From Paraburkholderia ribeironis (GTDB lineage: Bacteria; Pseudomonadota; Gammaproteobacteria; Burkholderiales; Burkholderiaceae), in the NCBI RefSeq assembly GCF_900019265.1, contig NZ_CYGX02000064.1:47235-111234 (forward strand): a stretch of DNA of 64,000 nt, given 5' to 3'. The notes beneath the pieces were generated by a model. It did no database searches, was not told the origin of the DNA, and saw only the letters and a program-made list of their open reading frames with translations. Position 1 is the stretch's first letter. Each line of letters opens with the position of its first letter. Below, piece after piece: positions 35,446 to 44,925 of this stretch. Made by a program: the position numbers and the translations under genes.

Positions 35446-36615
35446 ATGAACACGCTCAAACGAATCGATCCGCGTCGTCCGTTCACGCTGACGGCGCAAG
35501 GACTCAAGCGCATCACACTCGGTGTCACCGCGGCCGCGGGTGCGATGACCTACAACGTGCCCGGCGCCGCGCATCGTGAACAGCCGAAGTCGCGCCGCAC
35601 CACGGCCACGCCGCAACGCACGTTGCTGGTGGCCGCGCACGCTGAGCGCGGCGCGCTCGACGATCACGCCCGTCAGACCCTGGCCGGCGCCGCGCTGATC
35701 GCGGACGCGAGCACTGAAGTCGTGCTGCTCGTGTTCGGCGAATTCAACGATGACTGCGCCGCGCTCGGCGCCGACAAACTGATCGTGTTGCCGATGTTCG
35801 AGCGCCGCACGTTCGCACCGCTCGATGAACTGAACGCGCTGGCCGCGTGCGCGGCGGCCTATGCGCCGGCGCACGTGTTCCTGCCCGACAACGCCACCGG
35901 CGACGGCGATCTCGGCCGCCGTTACGCGGCCGCTGTCGATGCCAGCGTCGCGACACACGTGGTCGAAATCGATGCGGCGCATGTGGCGGCTTATATCCAT
36001 GCGAATACGGCGCTGGCGTCGCGCGCACTGCCGCACGTGGTGCTGCTCGCGCCGAATGCGGTCGATCCGAAGTTGCCGTTCGTCGGTGCGGGCGAGCGGG
36101 TCGAGTGGCGTTTCGACGGCGTAGCCGCTGGGGCGTCAGGTGTGATCCGCGATCTCGGCATCGAGGAAATCGACGCGGCGCAACTGGCGCTCGAAGAGGC
36201 CGACTTCATCGTCTCGGCGGGCAACGGTGTGAGCGACGTGCCGGCGTTCGAGCGGCTCGCGGCCACGTTGGGCGCGGCGATCGGCGCGAGCCGCGTCGCC
36301 GTCGACGACGGCAAGTTCACGCGCGACAAGCAGATCGGCGCGACCGGCAAGACCGTCGAAGCGAGCGTCTACATCGCGTTCGGCATTTCCGGCGCGGTCC
36401 AGCATTTGCAAGGCATCAAGGATTGCCGGCACGTGATCGCCGTAAATCTCGACGCCAGCGCGCCGATCGCGAAGCGCGCGAACCTGACCGTGATCGCGGA
36501 CGCCCAGGAAACCATCGCGGCGCTCGACGAAGCAGCGGCCGCGGCGCGCACGGCACGCGGCACCGGTGCTGCATTGCTCAACTCGACCGCGGTTGCGGAT
36601 GGAGCGCTCGCATGA
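35446..36615 (+). CDS. etfA: Electron transfer flavoprotein alpha subunit (betaine-cluster type)
   Basis: 389 residues with a basic N-terminal extension (about 60 residues) before the ETF domain. The C-terminal FAD domain is recognisable: KQIGATGKTVEASVYIAFGISGAVQHLQGIKD and IAVNLDASAPIAKRANLTVI. It takes electrons from DgcA-type dehydrogenases. The stop overlaps the etfB start as ATGA. Confidence 0.88.
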   Translation: MNTLKRIDPRRPFTLTAQGLKRITLGVTAAAGAMTYNVPGAAHREQPKSRRTTATPQRTLLVAAHAERGALDDHARQTLAGAALIADASTEVVLLVFGEFNDDCAALGADKLIVLPMFERRTFAPLDELNALAACAAAYAPAHVFLPDNATGDGDLGRRYAAAVDASVATHVVEIDAAHVAAYIHANTALASRALPHVVLLAPNAVDPKLPFVGAGERVEWRFDGVAAGASGVIRDLGIEEIDAAQLALEEADFIVSAGNGVSDVPAFERLAATLGAAIGASRVAVDDGKFTRDKQIGATGKTVEASVYIAFGISGAVQHLQGIKDCRHVIAVNLDASAPIAKRANLTVIADAQETIAALDEAAAAARTARGTGAALLNSTAVADGALA

Positions 36616-37412
36616 AGATCGCTGTTCTCGTTTCGGTAGGCCGCCATCCTGTGAGCGGCACGGCACGCTACAGCCGCAACGATGCGGCCGCGTTGACGAT
36701 GGCGCTGTCGCTCGCCAAAGAGCATGGCGCGACGCTCGACGTGCTGCACGCCGGCGATCCGTCGAATCCGGCATTGAAAGAGTATCTGGCGCTCGGCGCG
36801 CGCTCGGTCGAAGTGCTGGAGATTTCAGCCGAGCCACACATGCAGGTCGATGCCGCGCCGCTGCTTGCCGCGCGTCTGCGAGGCTACGACCTCGTGTTGA
36901 CCGGCACACGCGCGGAAGGCGCGTTCGACAGCGGCATGCTGCCGTATCGCGTCGCCCATGCGCTGGAGGTGCCGCTCGTCGGCGCCGCCGTGGACCTGAG
37001 CTTGCGCGATGCTTGCGCGCAAGTCCGGCAATTCATGCCGAAGGGCGTGCGCCGCCGGGTCGAAGTCCGGCTGCCGGCGCTGATCGCCGTGCATCCGCTC
37101 GCCGATGCCGCGCCGACCTACGCGTATGCACGACTGCGCGAAGGCGTGGTGCACGTGGTGCGCGTAGCGGCCGCGCCAGCGGGAGCCGGCTCGCGCACGC
37201 TCAACCCCGACGAGCTCGCGTGGACCAGCCGCCCCGCGACCGCGAAGCCGGTGCGCCTCGCCGCCGCCGAGAAGCGCTCCGGCCATGCCCGCATGCTGTC
37301 GGCGACGACGACCGAGAGCCGCGGCGGCAGCGTCGTAATTGAAGGGAGTTCCGTCGAAAAAGCACAAGTGATTCTCGCGTATTTGCGCGAGCATCAACTC
37401 GTGGATTACTGA
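36612..37412 (+). CDS. etfB: Electron transfer flavoprotein beta subunit (betaine-cluster type)
   Basis: 266 residues; begins MKIAVLVSVGRHPVSGTARYSRNDAAALTMALSLA, the ETF-beta nucleotide-binding fold, and has LVLTGTRAEGAFDSGMLPYRVAHAL. Start placed at the ATGA overlap with etfA. Divergent from housekeeping FixA/EtfB sequences, as expected for the dedicated dimethylglycine pair. Confidence 0.88.
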   Translation: MKIAVLVSVGRHPVSGTARYSRNDAAALTMALSLAKEHGATLDVLHAGDPSNPALKEYLALGARSVEVLEISAEPHMQVDAAPLLAARLRGYDLVLTGTRAEGAFDSGMLPYRVAHALEVPLVGAAVDLSLRDACAQVRQFMPKGVRRRVEVRLPALIAVHPLADAAPTYAYARLREGVVHVVRVAAAPAGAGSRTLNPDELAWTSRPATAKPVRLAAAEKRSGHARMLSATTTESRGGSVVIEGSSVEKAQVILAYLREHQLVDY

Positions 37413-37485
37413 ATTCCGGTTCGGGCCAGCATGCGTCCAGGAGGGCCTGGCGCGGCGCCAGACGTGACATCCAACGGAGCACACA

Positions 37486-38799
37486 ATGAAAATTTCGGCA
37501 GACGTTCGGGCGATGATCGAACGCCGCAAAAAGAACTACTCGCTGGAAGCGCCGTTCTATACGAGCGAGGCGATCTTCGCGCTCGACATGGACGCCATCT
37601 TCCGTCAGCACTGGATTCAGGTCGCGGTGGAGCCGGACGTGCCGGAGCCGGGCGACTACATCACGGTGGAGATCGGCCTCGATTCGATTCTGATCGTGCG
37701 CGACGACGACATGCAGGTGCGGGCGTTCCACAATGTCTGCCGCCATCGCGGCGCGCGCCTGTGCAATGGCGACAAAGGCTCGCTCGGCAATATCGTCTGC
37801 CCGTATCACAGCTGGACGTACAACCTGACCGGCGAGCTGATGTTCGCCGAACACATGGGCGATCAGTTCGAGCGCTGCAAGCATAGCCTGAAGGCCGTGC
37901 ACGTCGAGAACCTCGCGGGGCTGATCTTCATTTGCCTTGCTGAGCATCCGCCAACCGATTTCGCCGTGATGCGCGCCGCGATGGAGCCGTATCTGCTGCC
38001 GCACGATCTGGCCAGCTGCAAGATCGCGGCGTCGATCGACATTGTCGAAGAGGGCAACTGGAAGCTCACGATGGAGAATAATCGCGAGTGCTATCACTGC
38101 GTCGCGAACCATCCCGAGCTGACGATTTCACTGTACGAATACGGCTTCGGCTATCAACGCTCGCCCGCCAACGAAGAAGGCATGGCCGCGTTCGAAGCGA
38201 CCGTCGCGCGCCGCGCCGCGCAGTGGGAAGCGATGCAGCTTCCATCGGCGGAGATCGAGCGGCTCGCCGACCTGGTCACCGGTTTTCGCACGCAGCGCCT
38301 GCCACTCGATCGCGACGGCGAATCGCAGACGCTCGACGCGAAGGTCGCCTCGAAGAAGCTGCTCGGCGGTTTCCAGCAGGCCGATCTCGGCGGTCTGTCG
38401 TTCTGGACCCAGCCGAATTCGTGGCATCACTTCATGAGCGACCACATCGTCAGCTTCTCGGTGATTCCGCTGTCGGCGGGCAAGACGCTGGTGCGCACCA
38501 AGTGGCTCGTGCATAAGGACGCCCGCGAAGGCATCGACTACGACGTCGACAATCTGACCGCCGTATGGCGCGCGACCAACGATCAGGACCGCACGCTCGT
38601 CGAATACTCGCAGCGTGGCGCGAATAGCAGCGCGTATGAACCGGGACCGTATTCGCCATTCACCGAAGGGCTCGTCGAGAAATTCTGCGAGTGGTACATC
38701 GGCCGTCTTGCGGATTGCGGCGATGCACCTCACACCAATGACGCTGGCGCCTGCGCGCCGGATTCGCACGGCGAAAAAGTCGTGTCCTTCGTGCGTTGA
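37486..38799 (+). CDS. gbcA: Glycine betaine monooxygenase, Rieske oxygenase subunit
   Basis: 437-residue aromatic-ring-hydroxylating-type oxygenase that removes one methyl of glycine betaine as formaldehyde, giving dimethylglycine. Rieske ligands Cys85, His87, Cys105, His108 (CRHRGARLC...CPYHSW) and mononuclear iron His204 and His209 (NNRECYHCVANHPE). CGGAG precedes the start. It is the committed step of betaine catabolism and the reductase gene follows. Confidence 0.95.
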   Translation: MKISADVRAMIERRKKNYSLEAPFYTSEAIFALDMDAIFRQHWIQVAVEPDVPEPGDYITVEIGLDSILIVRDDDMQVRAFHNVCRHRGARLCNGDKGSLGNIVCPYHSWTYNLTGELMFAEHMGDQFERCKHSLKAVHVENLAGLIFICLAEHPPTDFAVMRAAMEPYLLPHDLASCKIAASIDIVEEGNWKLTMENNRECYHCVANHPELTISLYEYGFGYQRSPANEEGMAAFEATVARRAAQWEAMQLPSAEIERLADLVTGFRTQRLPLDRDGESQTLDAKVASKKLLGGFQQADLGGLSFWTQPNSWHHFMSDHIVSFSVIPLSAGKTLVRTKWLVHKDAREGIDYDVDNLTAVWRATNDQDRTLVEYSQRGANSSAYEPGPYSPFTEGLVEKFCEWYIGRLADCGDAPHTNDAGACAPDSHGEKVVSFVR

Positions 38800-38831
38800 G
38801 CGCGAAACCGCAACGAGGAGCGGAGAAAACC

Positions 38832-40097
38832 ATGATGCGTGATCAGGCGACGTTTCAGCTCAGCACCGAGCCCGACCCTCAGCGCACAGCGAGTCGTGTC
38901 ACGCAGCCGCGCTTCTGGGACGCGTTGCCCGCGCGCTGGAACAGCGACGCCGACGACACGCTGGTGTGCTGCCACATTCGTCAGGAAACGCACGACGTGA
39001 AGAGCTTTTTCTTCCGCGCGCCGTCCGAGCGGGCGTTCGTGTTCGAGCCGGGGCAATTCATCACGCTGGAGCTGGAGATAGACGGCGAGTCGATCAATCG
39101 CTGCTATACGATTTCGTCGCCGCCCACCCGGCCGCATACGATCTCGATCACCGTGAAGCGCGTGCCGGGCGGCAAGGTATCGAACTGGCTGCACGACAAT
39201 CTGCAGGCGGGCTCGCAGGTTCGCGTGCTGGGACCGTCCGGCGAGTTCACCTGCGCGCGGCATCCGGCGCGCAAGTTCCTGTTTCTGTCGGCGGGCTCGG
39301 GCATCACGCCGCTGATGTCGATGAGCCGCGCGCATCACGAACTCGGTGAAGACAGCGACATCGTGTTCGTGCACAGCGCCCGTACTCCGGACGACATCAT
39401 CTTCGCACGTGAGCTCGATCTGATCGCATCGAATCAGGTGCGCTTTCGCGCGGCGTTCGTTTGCGAGCGCGTCGGCGCCCGTACGAACTGGCCGGGCGTG
39501 ACCGGCTTTCTGAGTTTGCCGCTGCTCAAGCTGATTGCACCGGATTTTCTGGAGCGCGAGATTTTCACCTGCGGGCCCGCGCCGTATATGCAGGCCGTGC
39601 GCAACCTGCTGGCCGAGGGCGGGTTCGATCGCCGCCACTATCACGAGGAAAGCTTTTCGTTCGAGACGGTCAGCGAAGTGGCCGCGCCAGTGACCACGCT
39701 GCACGTCGCGGATGCGGCGCAGCATGCGAGCGCGCCTGTCACGGCGAACGGTTCCGGCGATTCCGGCGATTCCGGCGACGAGCGTGCCGAAGCCGCGGGA
39801 TTCGAACCCGCACCGACGGAAGTCGAAATAGAAACGCGTTTCAAGGTGAGCTTCACCAAAAGCAATCGCGAGATCGAATGCGGCAGCGGCCAGCATGTGC
39901 TCGATGCGGCAAAGAAAGCGGGCGTGCGGCTGCCGGCGTCGTGTACGCAAGGCATGTGCGGCACCTGCAAGGTCAAGCTGGTATCCGGTGAAGTCGCGAT
40001 GAAACACGCGGGCGGCATTCGTCAGCGCGAGATCGACCAGGGCATGGTGCTGCTGTGCTGCAGTAAGCCACTGAGCGACCTCGTGGTGGACAAGTAG
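38832..40097 (+). CDS. gbcB: Glycine betaine monooxygenase, reductase subunit
   Basis: 421 residues: a ferredoxin-NADP reductase-type FAD domain (about 45-150; INRCYTISSPP), an NAD domain (FLSAGSGITPLMSM; TCGPAPYMQAV) and a C-terminal plant-type 2Fe-2S ferredoxin (CTQGMCGTCKVKLVSG...CCSKP). A linker of three 9-bp DNA repeats (39752-39778, encoding repeated GDS) joins reductase and ferredoxin. ATG at 38832 follows AGGAG; a second ATG at 38835 is possible. Confidence 0.93.
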   Translation: MMRDQATFQLSTEPDPQRTASRVTQPRFWDALPARWNSDADDTLVCCHIRQETHDVKSFFFRAPSERAFVFEPGQFITLELEIDGESINRCYTISSPPTRPHTISITVKRVPGGKVSNWLHDNLQAGSQVRVLGPSGEFTCARHPARKFLFLSAGSGITPLMSMSRAHHELGEDSDIVFVHSARTPDDIIFARELDLIASNQVRFRAAFVCERVGARTNWPGVTGFLSLPLLKLIAPDFLEREIFTCGPAPYMQAVRNLLAEGGFDRRHYHEESFSFETVSEVAAPVTTLHVADAAQHASAPVTANGSGDSGDSGDERAEAAGFEPAPTEVEIETRFKVSFTKSNREIECGSGQHVLDAAKKAGVRLPASCTQGMCGTCKVKLVSGEVAMKHAGGIRQREIDQGMVLLCCSKPLSDLVVDK

Positions 40098-40152
40098 CAC
40101 GAAGTGCGCTGTATGAAGTGATGCGGGAAGCCATGTGGAAAGCGGCGACCAA

Positions 40153-40185
40153 AGTCGCAGGCAGACAACTGGATGTCGCAAAACA
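40153..40185 (+). promoter_or_regulatory. Phased GTCGCA direct repeat upstream of the betaine-binding protein gene
   Basis: AGTCGCAGGCAG (40153-40164) and TGTCGCAAAACA (40174-40185) repeat GTCGCA at exactly 21-bp spacing, about 74 bp before the start at 40259. Core and spacing equal the choV and sdaA sites. Confidence 0.55.
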
Positions 40186-40258
40186 ACGCTACCTGGCAAT
40201 TCTGGTTAGCGATTCTAAATACTCAATGGGTTGGTTGACGGCAAACGGGAGAACGGCG

Positions 40259-41116
40259 ATGGGATTGATCAGAAAGATATTCGTGGCAAGCGCGGTGTGT
40301 ACGGTACTGGCGGCTGGCAGCGCAGGGGTGGCGGCCGATTCCAAACCGACCATCAAGATCGGCTACGTGGAAGGCTGGGACGATAGCGTCGCGACCTCCA
40401 ACGTGGCTGCGCGCGTGATCGAAAAGCGCCTCGGCTATCAGGTGCAACTGGTGCCGGTCGCAGCCGGCGTAATGTGGCAGGGCGTGGCGCGCGGCGACCT
40501 CGACGCGACGCTTTCCGCGTGGCTGCCAGTCACGCACGGTGCGTATTGGAACAACTTCAAGGAGAAGGTCATCGACCTCGGGCCGAACTTCAACGACGCG
40601 AAGATCGGCCTGATCGTGCCGGACAACGCGGATGTGACGAGCGTCGGTGATCTGCAGGCGAAGAAGGCGGAGTTCGGCGCACGCATTGTCGGTATCGATG
40701 CCGGCGCGGGCGTGATGCAGAAAACCAGCGAAGCGATCAAGGCATATGGGCTCGACTATCAGCTGATGCCGAGTTCGGGCAGCGCGATGACCGCGGAGCT
40801 GGCGCGCTCGGAAGCGGCGAGCAAGCCGATCATCGTGACCGGCTGGAAGCCGCACTGGATGTTCGCGAAGTACAAGCTCAAGTTCCTCGACGATCCGAAG
40901 AAGGTGTTCGGTGAAGCGGAGCATGTGGATAGCATCGTGAACCCCGAGCTCGAGAAGAAGGCGCCGCCGGTCGTCGCGTTCCTGAAGAAGTTCCAGTGGA
41001 AGCCGGGCGAGATCGATAGCGTGATGCTGGCGACCCAGAATGGCGAAAAGCCGACCGCCGCCGCCGATGCGTGGATCAGCGCGCACAGCGACCGCGTGGA
41101 TAGCTGGGTGAAGTGA
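40259..41116 (+). CDS. Glycine betaine/carnitine-type ABC substrate-binding protein
   Basis: 285-residue OpuAC-type periplasmic protein with signal peptide MGLIRKIFVASAVCTVLAAG...VAA. Ligand-box tryptophans are plausible at Trp40 (VEGWDD), Trp73 (VMWQG), Trp88 (SAWLP) and the later GWKPHWM. It is not a ChoX type and has no permease beside it, so it resembles the orphan CaiX/BetX/CbcX proteins that share one core transporter. The start at 40259 has CGGGAGA upstream; a longer frame lacks a signal peptide. Confidence 0.88.
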   Translation: MGLIRKIFVASAVCTVLAAGSAGVAADSKPTIKIGYVEGWDDSVATSNVAARVIEKRLGYQVQLVPVAAGVMWQGVARGDLDATLSAWLPVTHGAYWNNFKEKVIDLGPNFNDAKIGLIVPDNADVTSVGDLQAKKAEFGARIVGIDAGAGVMQKTSEAIKAYGLDYQLMPSSGSAMTAELARSEAASKPIIVTGWKPHWMFAKYKLKFLDDPKKVFGEAEHVDSIVNPELEKKAPPVVAFLKKFQWKPGEIDSVMLATQNGEKPTAAADAWISAHSDRVDSWVK

Positions 41117-41168
41117 TTACGCGGGTGCACGGATTGCCGCGCTGTTGAGGCGGCCACTCGATAAGCAG

Positions 41169-41195
41169 AAACGCCGCTTTTCAGCGGCGTTTTTG
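41169..41195. terminator. Rho-independent terminator, possibly bidirectional
   Basis: ACGCCGCT (41171-41178), loop TTTC, AGCGGCGT (41183-41190), then TTTTG; AAA flanks the left arm so it could also serve the convergent purU. It ends the betaine-binding-protein transcript 55 bp after the stop. Confidence 0.85.
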
Positions 41196-41254
41196 CTTGA
41201 TGCGGTTTCTGCTTGTTGCGTCCTGCTTATTGCGGCGCGTTCATCGCAGCATGC

Positions 41255-42130
41255 TCACTGCAGCACGACGGTACGATCCCCATTGATGAACACCCGCCGC
41301 TCGACGAATGCCTTGACCGCCCGCGCGAGCGTGATGCATTCGACGTCGCGTCCGGTGGCGAGTAGCCGCTCGGGGCTGTACGAATGATCGACGCGCTCCA
41401 CTGCCTGCTCGATGATCGGACCTTCGTCGAGATCGTCGGTCACGAAATGGGCGGTTGCGCCAATCAGTTTGACACCGCGCGCATGCGCCTGGTGATAGGG
41501 CTTCGCGCCCTTGAAGCCAGGCAGGAACGAATGATGGATGTTGATCGCGCGCCCGACTAGCGCACGGCTCGTCTCACCGGACAGAATCTGCATGTAGCGC
41601 GCCAGAATCATCAGCTCGGCGCCCGACGTCTCGAACAGATCGAGCAGACGCGCTTCCTGTTGCGGCTTGGTATCGGCCGTGACCGGCAAATAGTGGAAGG
41701 GCAGGCCGTGCTGCTGCGCGAGCGGTTCGAGATCGCGATGATTCGAGCCAATCCCGACGATGTCCATCTTCAGTTCGCCCATGCGCCAGCGGAACAGCAG
41801 ATCCGCAAGACAGTGTTCGAGCTTCGAGACCATGATCAGAACCTTCGGCCGTTTGGCGACTTCGTGCATCGCCCATGTCATCTGGAAGCGCTCGGCAATC
41901 GGCGCGAATTCGCGCTCGAGCGCGGCGACGTGCAGCGCGTCGCGCTGATCGACGCCGTGAAAGACGCAGCGCACGAAGAAGCGCTCGCTGAGGTCGTCGT
42001 CGAACACCGTCAGTTCGTCGATATAGCAATGATGCCGATCGAGAAAGCCGACGACGGCGGCGACCTGGCCGGCCGCGCTCGGACACGCGACGGTGAGGAC
42101 CAGTTGAGCGGGACGGGAATCGGCGGACAT
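41255..42130 (-). CDS. purU: Formyltetrahydrofolate deformylase
   Basis: 291 residues: N-terminal ACT domain (about 8-85) and formyltransferase catalytic domain with INIHHSFLPGFKGAKPYHQA and TAHFVTDDLDEGPIIEQ, carrying the Asn/His/Asp triad. It hydrolyses 10-formyl-THF to formate and THF, releasing folate loaded with C1 units from sarcosine oxidation. TGGAGAG precedes the 42130 start. Confidence 0.93.
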   Translation of the reverse strand: MSADSRPAQLVLTVACPSAAGQVAAVVGFLDRHHCYIDELTVFDDDLSERFFVRCVFHGVDQRDALHVAALEREFAPIAERFQMTWAMHEVAKRPKVLIMVSKLEHCLADLLFRWRMGELKMDIVGIGSNHRDLEPLAQQHGLPFHYLPVTADTKPQQEARLLDLFETSGAELMILARYMQILSGETSRALVGRAINIHHSFLPGFKGAKPYHQAHARGVKLIGATAHFVTDDLDEGPIIEQAVERVDHSYSPERLLATGRDVECITLARAVKAFVERRVFINGDRTVVLQ

Positions 42131-42256
42131 GCGCTCTCCAGATAGACGATAGGGCGGCGCCGCGGAGCGCGGCATCCATCGCCGCAGTAGAGCAAATCGG
42201 CGCGCTACGCGGATAGAAGCTAAACGCCGTCGCGCTGGAACGGAAGCGTCAGGCGC

Positions 42257-43174
42257 TCAGTCGGCGTCGAGCCCGCATTCGCCGAGCAGCCACCGGCGAA
42301 ACGCGGCGACTGCGGGTGTCGCCGCACGTTGCGTGACGAGCAGATAGCCGCGTGCGGTAACGACCGGCGTGTCCTCGAACAGTTCGACCAGTTGGCCGGT
42401 TGCGAGCAGTTCGTCGACGAGCGGAGCCCAGCCGAGCGCCACGCCCTGGCCGATGATCGCCGCGTGAGTCATGAGAGCGAAGCTGTTGAACGTGATGCCG
42501 CGATGCGCGGCCGGTGCGTGCTCGCCATGCGCGGCGAACCAGTCGGCCCATGACAGCCAGCGCGCCGGCTGGGTCGGTTCGAGATGCAGCAGCGGCAGCT
42601 TGAGCAGATCGGACGGCGTGTGCAACGCCGGATGCGCCGCGAGAAAGGCCGGACTGCAGACTGGCGTGACGCGTTCCGCAAACAGCTTGAGCGCGCCACG
42701 TGCGGTCCAGTCCGCGTGCTCATCGCCGAACGCAATCGCGACGTCCGCCTGATCGTGCGAAGGATCGAACACGTTCTGCGACGTGATGATTTTCACATCG
42801 ACATCGGGCATCAGCGCCTTGAACTGCGACAGGCGCGGCATCAGCCAATAGGTGGCGAAGCCGAAGTCGGTCGACAGCGTGAGGGTTTGCGGCGTGCGGC
42901 GCGCACGGATTTCGGCGGTGGCCGCGCGGATCGTGTCGAGCGCGCTGTGCACCGCTTCGAAGAGACGCACGCCGTCTTCGGTCAGCGTGACGCCGCGATG
43001 GCCCCGTTCGAACAGGGGTACGCCGAGCGCTTCTTCGAGTTGCACGACGCGCTGACTGACGGCGGGTTGTGTCGAACCCAGCTCGCGTGCGGCCGCCGTG
43101 AAGCTGGCGAGGCGCGCCGCGGATTCGAACATCGTCAGCGCCTGCATTGGCGGCAAGCGATCCTGCCTCGACAT
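42257..43174 (-). CDS. LysR regulator of choline-O-sulfate utilisation
   Basis: 305 residues, GcvA/BetR-type LysR: HTH at about 10-68 (SFTAAARELGSTQPAVSQRVVQLEEALGVPLF) and a substrate domain. It is divergent from betC; a perfect 8-bp inverted repeat in the shared promoter (43202-43234) is its likely operator. The arrangement lysR-betC-choX matches choline-sulfatase loci in rhizobia and Pseudomonas. Confidence 0.88.
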   Translation of the reverse strand: MSRQDRLPPMQALTMFESAARLASFTAAARELGSTQPAVSQRVVQLEEALGVPLFERGHRGVTLTEDGVRLFEAVHSALDTIRAATAEIRARRTPQTLTLSTDFGFATYWLMPRLSQFKALMPDVDVKIITSQNVFDPSHDQADVAIAFGDEHADWTARGALKLFAERVTPVCSPAFLAAHPALHTPSDLLKLPLLHLEPTQPARWLSWADWFAAHGEHAPAAHRGITFNSFALMTHAAIIGQGVALGWAPLVDELLATGQLVELFEDTPVVTARGYLLVTQRAATPAVAAFRRWLLGECGLDAD

Positions 43175-43201
43175 AAGCCCCCCTTATTGGCACATAACGA
43201 T

Positions 43202-43234
43202 TTGCCGTCTTCACAGCGACAAATTGGACGGCAA
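43202..43234. promoter_or_regulatory. Inverted repeat operator between lysR and betC
   Basis: TTGCCGTC (43202-43209) and GACGGCAA (43227-43234) are perfect 8-bp arms separated by 17 bp, centred in the divergent promoter region. Arm size and spacing are suitable for a LysR-type dimer or tetramer. Confidence 0.6.
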
Positions 43235-43335
43235 TAGTCATCCTCATGACGCGCTCGCCTGCCTGGCTGCGCGCTTGCATCAACAGCCGCATCACACCTG
43301 CACCGACACCCGCAATTCTATTCGAGGCGCGTTCC

Positions 43336-44874
43336 ATGCTTGAAACCGGAAAAAATATTCTGATCCTGATGGCCGACCAGATGACCCCATTCGCGCTCGC
43401 CGCCTACGGACATCCCGTGACGAAGACGCCGCATCTCGATCGTCTGGCGAAACAGGGTGTGGTGTTCGAATCGGCGTATTGCGCGAGTCCGCTGTGTGCG
43501 CCGTCGCGCTTTTCCTTGCTGTCGGGCAAGCTGCCGTCGGCGATCGGCGCGTACGACAATGCAGCGGAATTTCCGTCGCAAACGCTGACCTTCGCGCATT
43601 ATCTGCGCGCCGCGGGCTATCGCACCGTGCTGTCTGGCAAGATGCACTTCTGCGGCGCGGACCAGTTGCACGGTTTCGAAGAGCGGCTCACGACCGACAT
43701 CTATCCCGCCGATTTCGGCTGGACGCCCAACTGGGACGATGCGAAAGCGCGGCCGACGTGGTATCACAACATGAGTTCGGTGATCGACGCGGGCCCTTGC
43801 GTGCGAACCAACCAGCTCGACTTCGACGACGAAGTCACCTTCACCACGCGCCAGAAGTTGTTCGACATCGCACGCGAGCGTCATGCGGGCAAAGATGTGC
43901 GGCCGTTCTGCATGGTGGCCTCGTTGACGCATCCGCACGACCCGTATGCGATCTCGCAAAAGTACTGGGACATGGTGAGCGACGAAGAGATCGACATGCC
44001 TGCGTATCGCGATCCGCTCGACGCCGCCGACCCGCACTCGCAACGTTTGCGGCACGTCTGCGACATCGACCGCACGCCGCCCACCGACCAGCAGATCCGC
44101 AATGCGCGCCGTGCTTACTACGGCGCGATTGCCTACGTCGACGACCAGTTCGGCGCGATCCTCGAGGCACTGGAACAGTCCGGGCTCGCGCAGGAAACGG
44201 TGATCGTCGTCACCTCCGATCACGGCGAGATGCTCGGCGAGCGCGGCCTCTGGTACAAGATGACGTTCTTTGAAGGCGGCTGCCGCGTCCCGCTGATCGT
44301 GCATGCGCCGCAGCAGTTCGACGCGCATCGCGTGCAGGCGTCGGTGTCGCATCTCGATCTGCTGCCGACGCTCGTCGAACTGGCGCGCGGCACACCGCCG
44401 TCCGTCTGGCCAGACACGCCCGACGGCCGAAGCCTCATGCCGCATCTGCTCGGCACGCCGGGCGGTCACGACGAAGCGCTCGGCGAGTACCTCGCGGAAG
44501 GTGCGATTGCGCCGATCGTGATGCTGCGGCGCGGGAGCTTCAAATTCATTCATACGCCGGCCGACCCGGATCAGCTCTATGACGTGCAGGCCGACCCGCT
44601 GGAGCGCGAGAACCTCGCCGCGCGCAGCGAATACGCATCAGACGTCGCGGCGTTGCGCGACGAGATCGCGCAACGCTGGAATCTTGCCGCACTGCACGAT
44701 CAGGTGCTGCAAAGCCAGCGGCGGCGGCGTTTCCATTTCAACGCGACCACCCAAGGCAAGGTCGCGTCATGGGACTGGCAACCGCGCGTCGACGCGAGCC
44801 AGCGCTACATGCGCAACCACATCGACCTCGACACGCTCGAAGCGATGGCGCGCTTTCCCGCCGTCACCCGTTGA
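43336..44874 (+). CDS. betC: Choline sulfatase
   Basis: 512-residue type I sulfatase hydrolysing choline-O-sulfate to choline and sulfate. Sulfatase signature CAPSR (Cys54 to Arg58; Cys54 is the formylglycine precursor) and metal-binding Asp14 (MADQM). The C-terminal FNATTQGKVASWDWQPR segment is typical of BetC. The start at 43336 (MLETGKNILILMADQ) trims an unsupported 30-residue extension. Cytoplasmic, as no signal peptide is seen. Confidence 0.95.
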   Translation: MLETGKNILILMADQMTPFALAAYGHPVTKTPHLDRLAKQGVVFESAYCASPLCAPSRFSLLSGKLPSAIGAYDNAAEFPSQTLTFAHYLRAAGYRTVLSGKMHFCGADQLHGFEERLTTDIYPADFGWTPNWDDAKARPTWYHNMSSVIDAGPCVRTNQLDFDDEVTFTTRQKLFDIARERHAGKDVRPFCMVASLTHPHDPYAISQKYWDMVSDEEIDMPAYRDPLDAADPHSQRLRHVCDIDRTPPTDQQIRNARRAYYGAIAYVDDQFGAILEALEQSGLAQETVIVVTSDHGEMLGERGLWYKMTFFEGGCRVPLIVHAPQQFDAHRVQASVSHLDLLPTLVELARGTPPSVWPDTPDGRSLMPHLLGTPGGHDEALGEYLAEGAIAPIVMLRRGSFKFIHTPADPDQLYDVQADPLERENLAARSEYASDVAALRDEIAQRWNLAALHDQVLQSQRRRRFHFNATTQGKVASWDWQPRVDASQRYMRNHIDLDTLEAMARFPAVTR

Positions 44875-44925
44875 CGCCGATGCCGACCCTCACGCCCACT
44901 TTCCACCCACCCACAGGAAGCCGAC

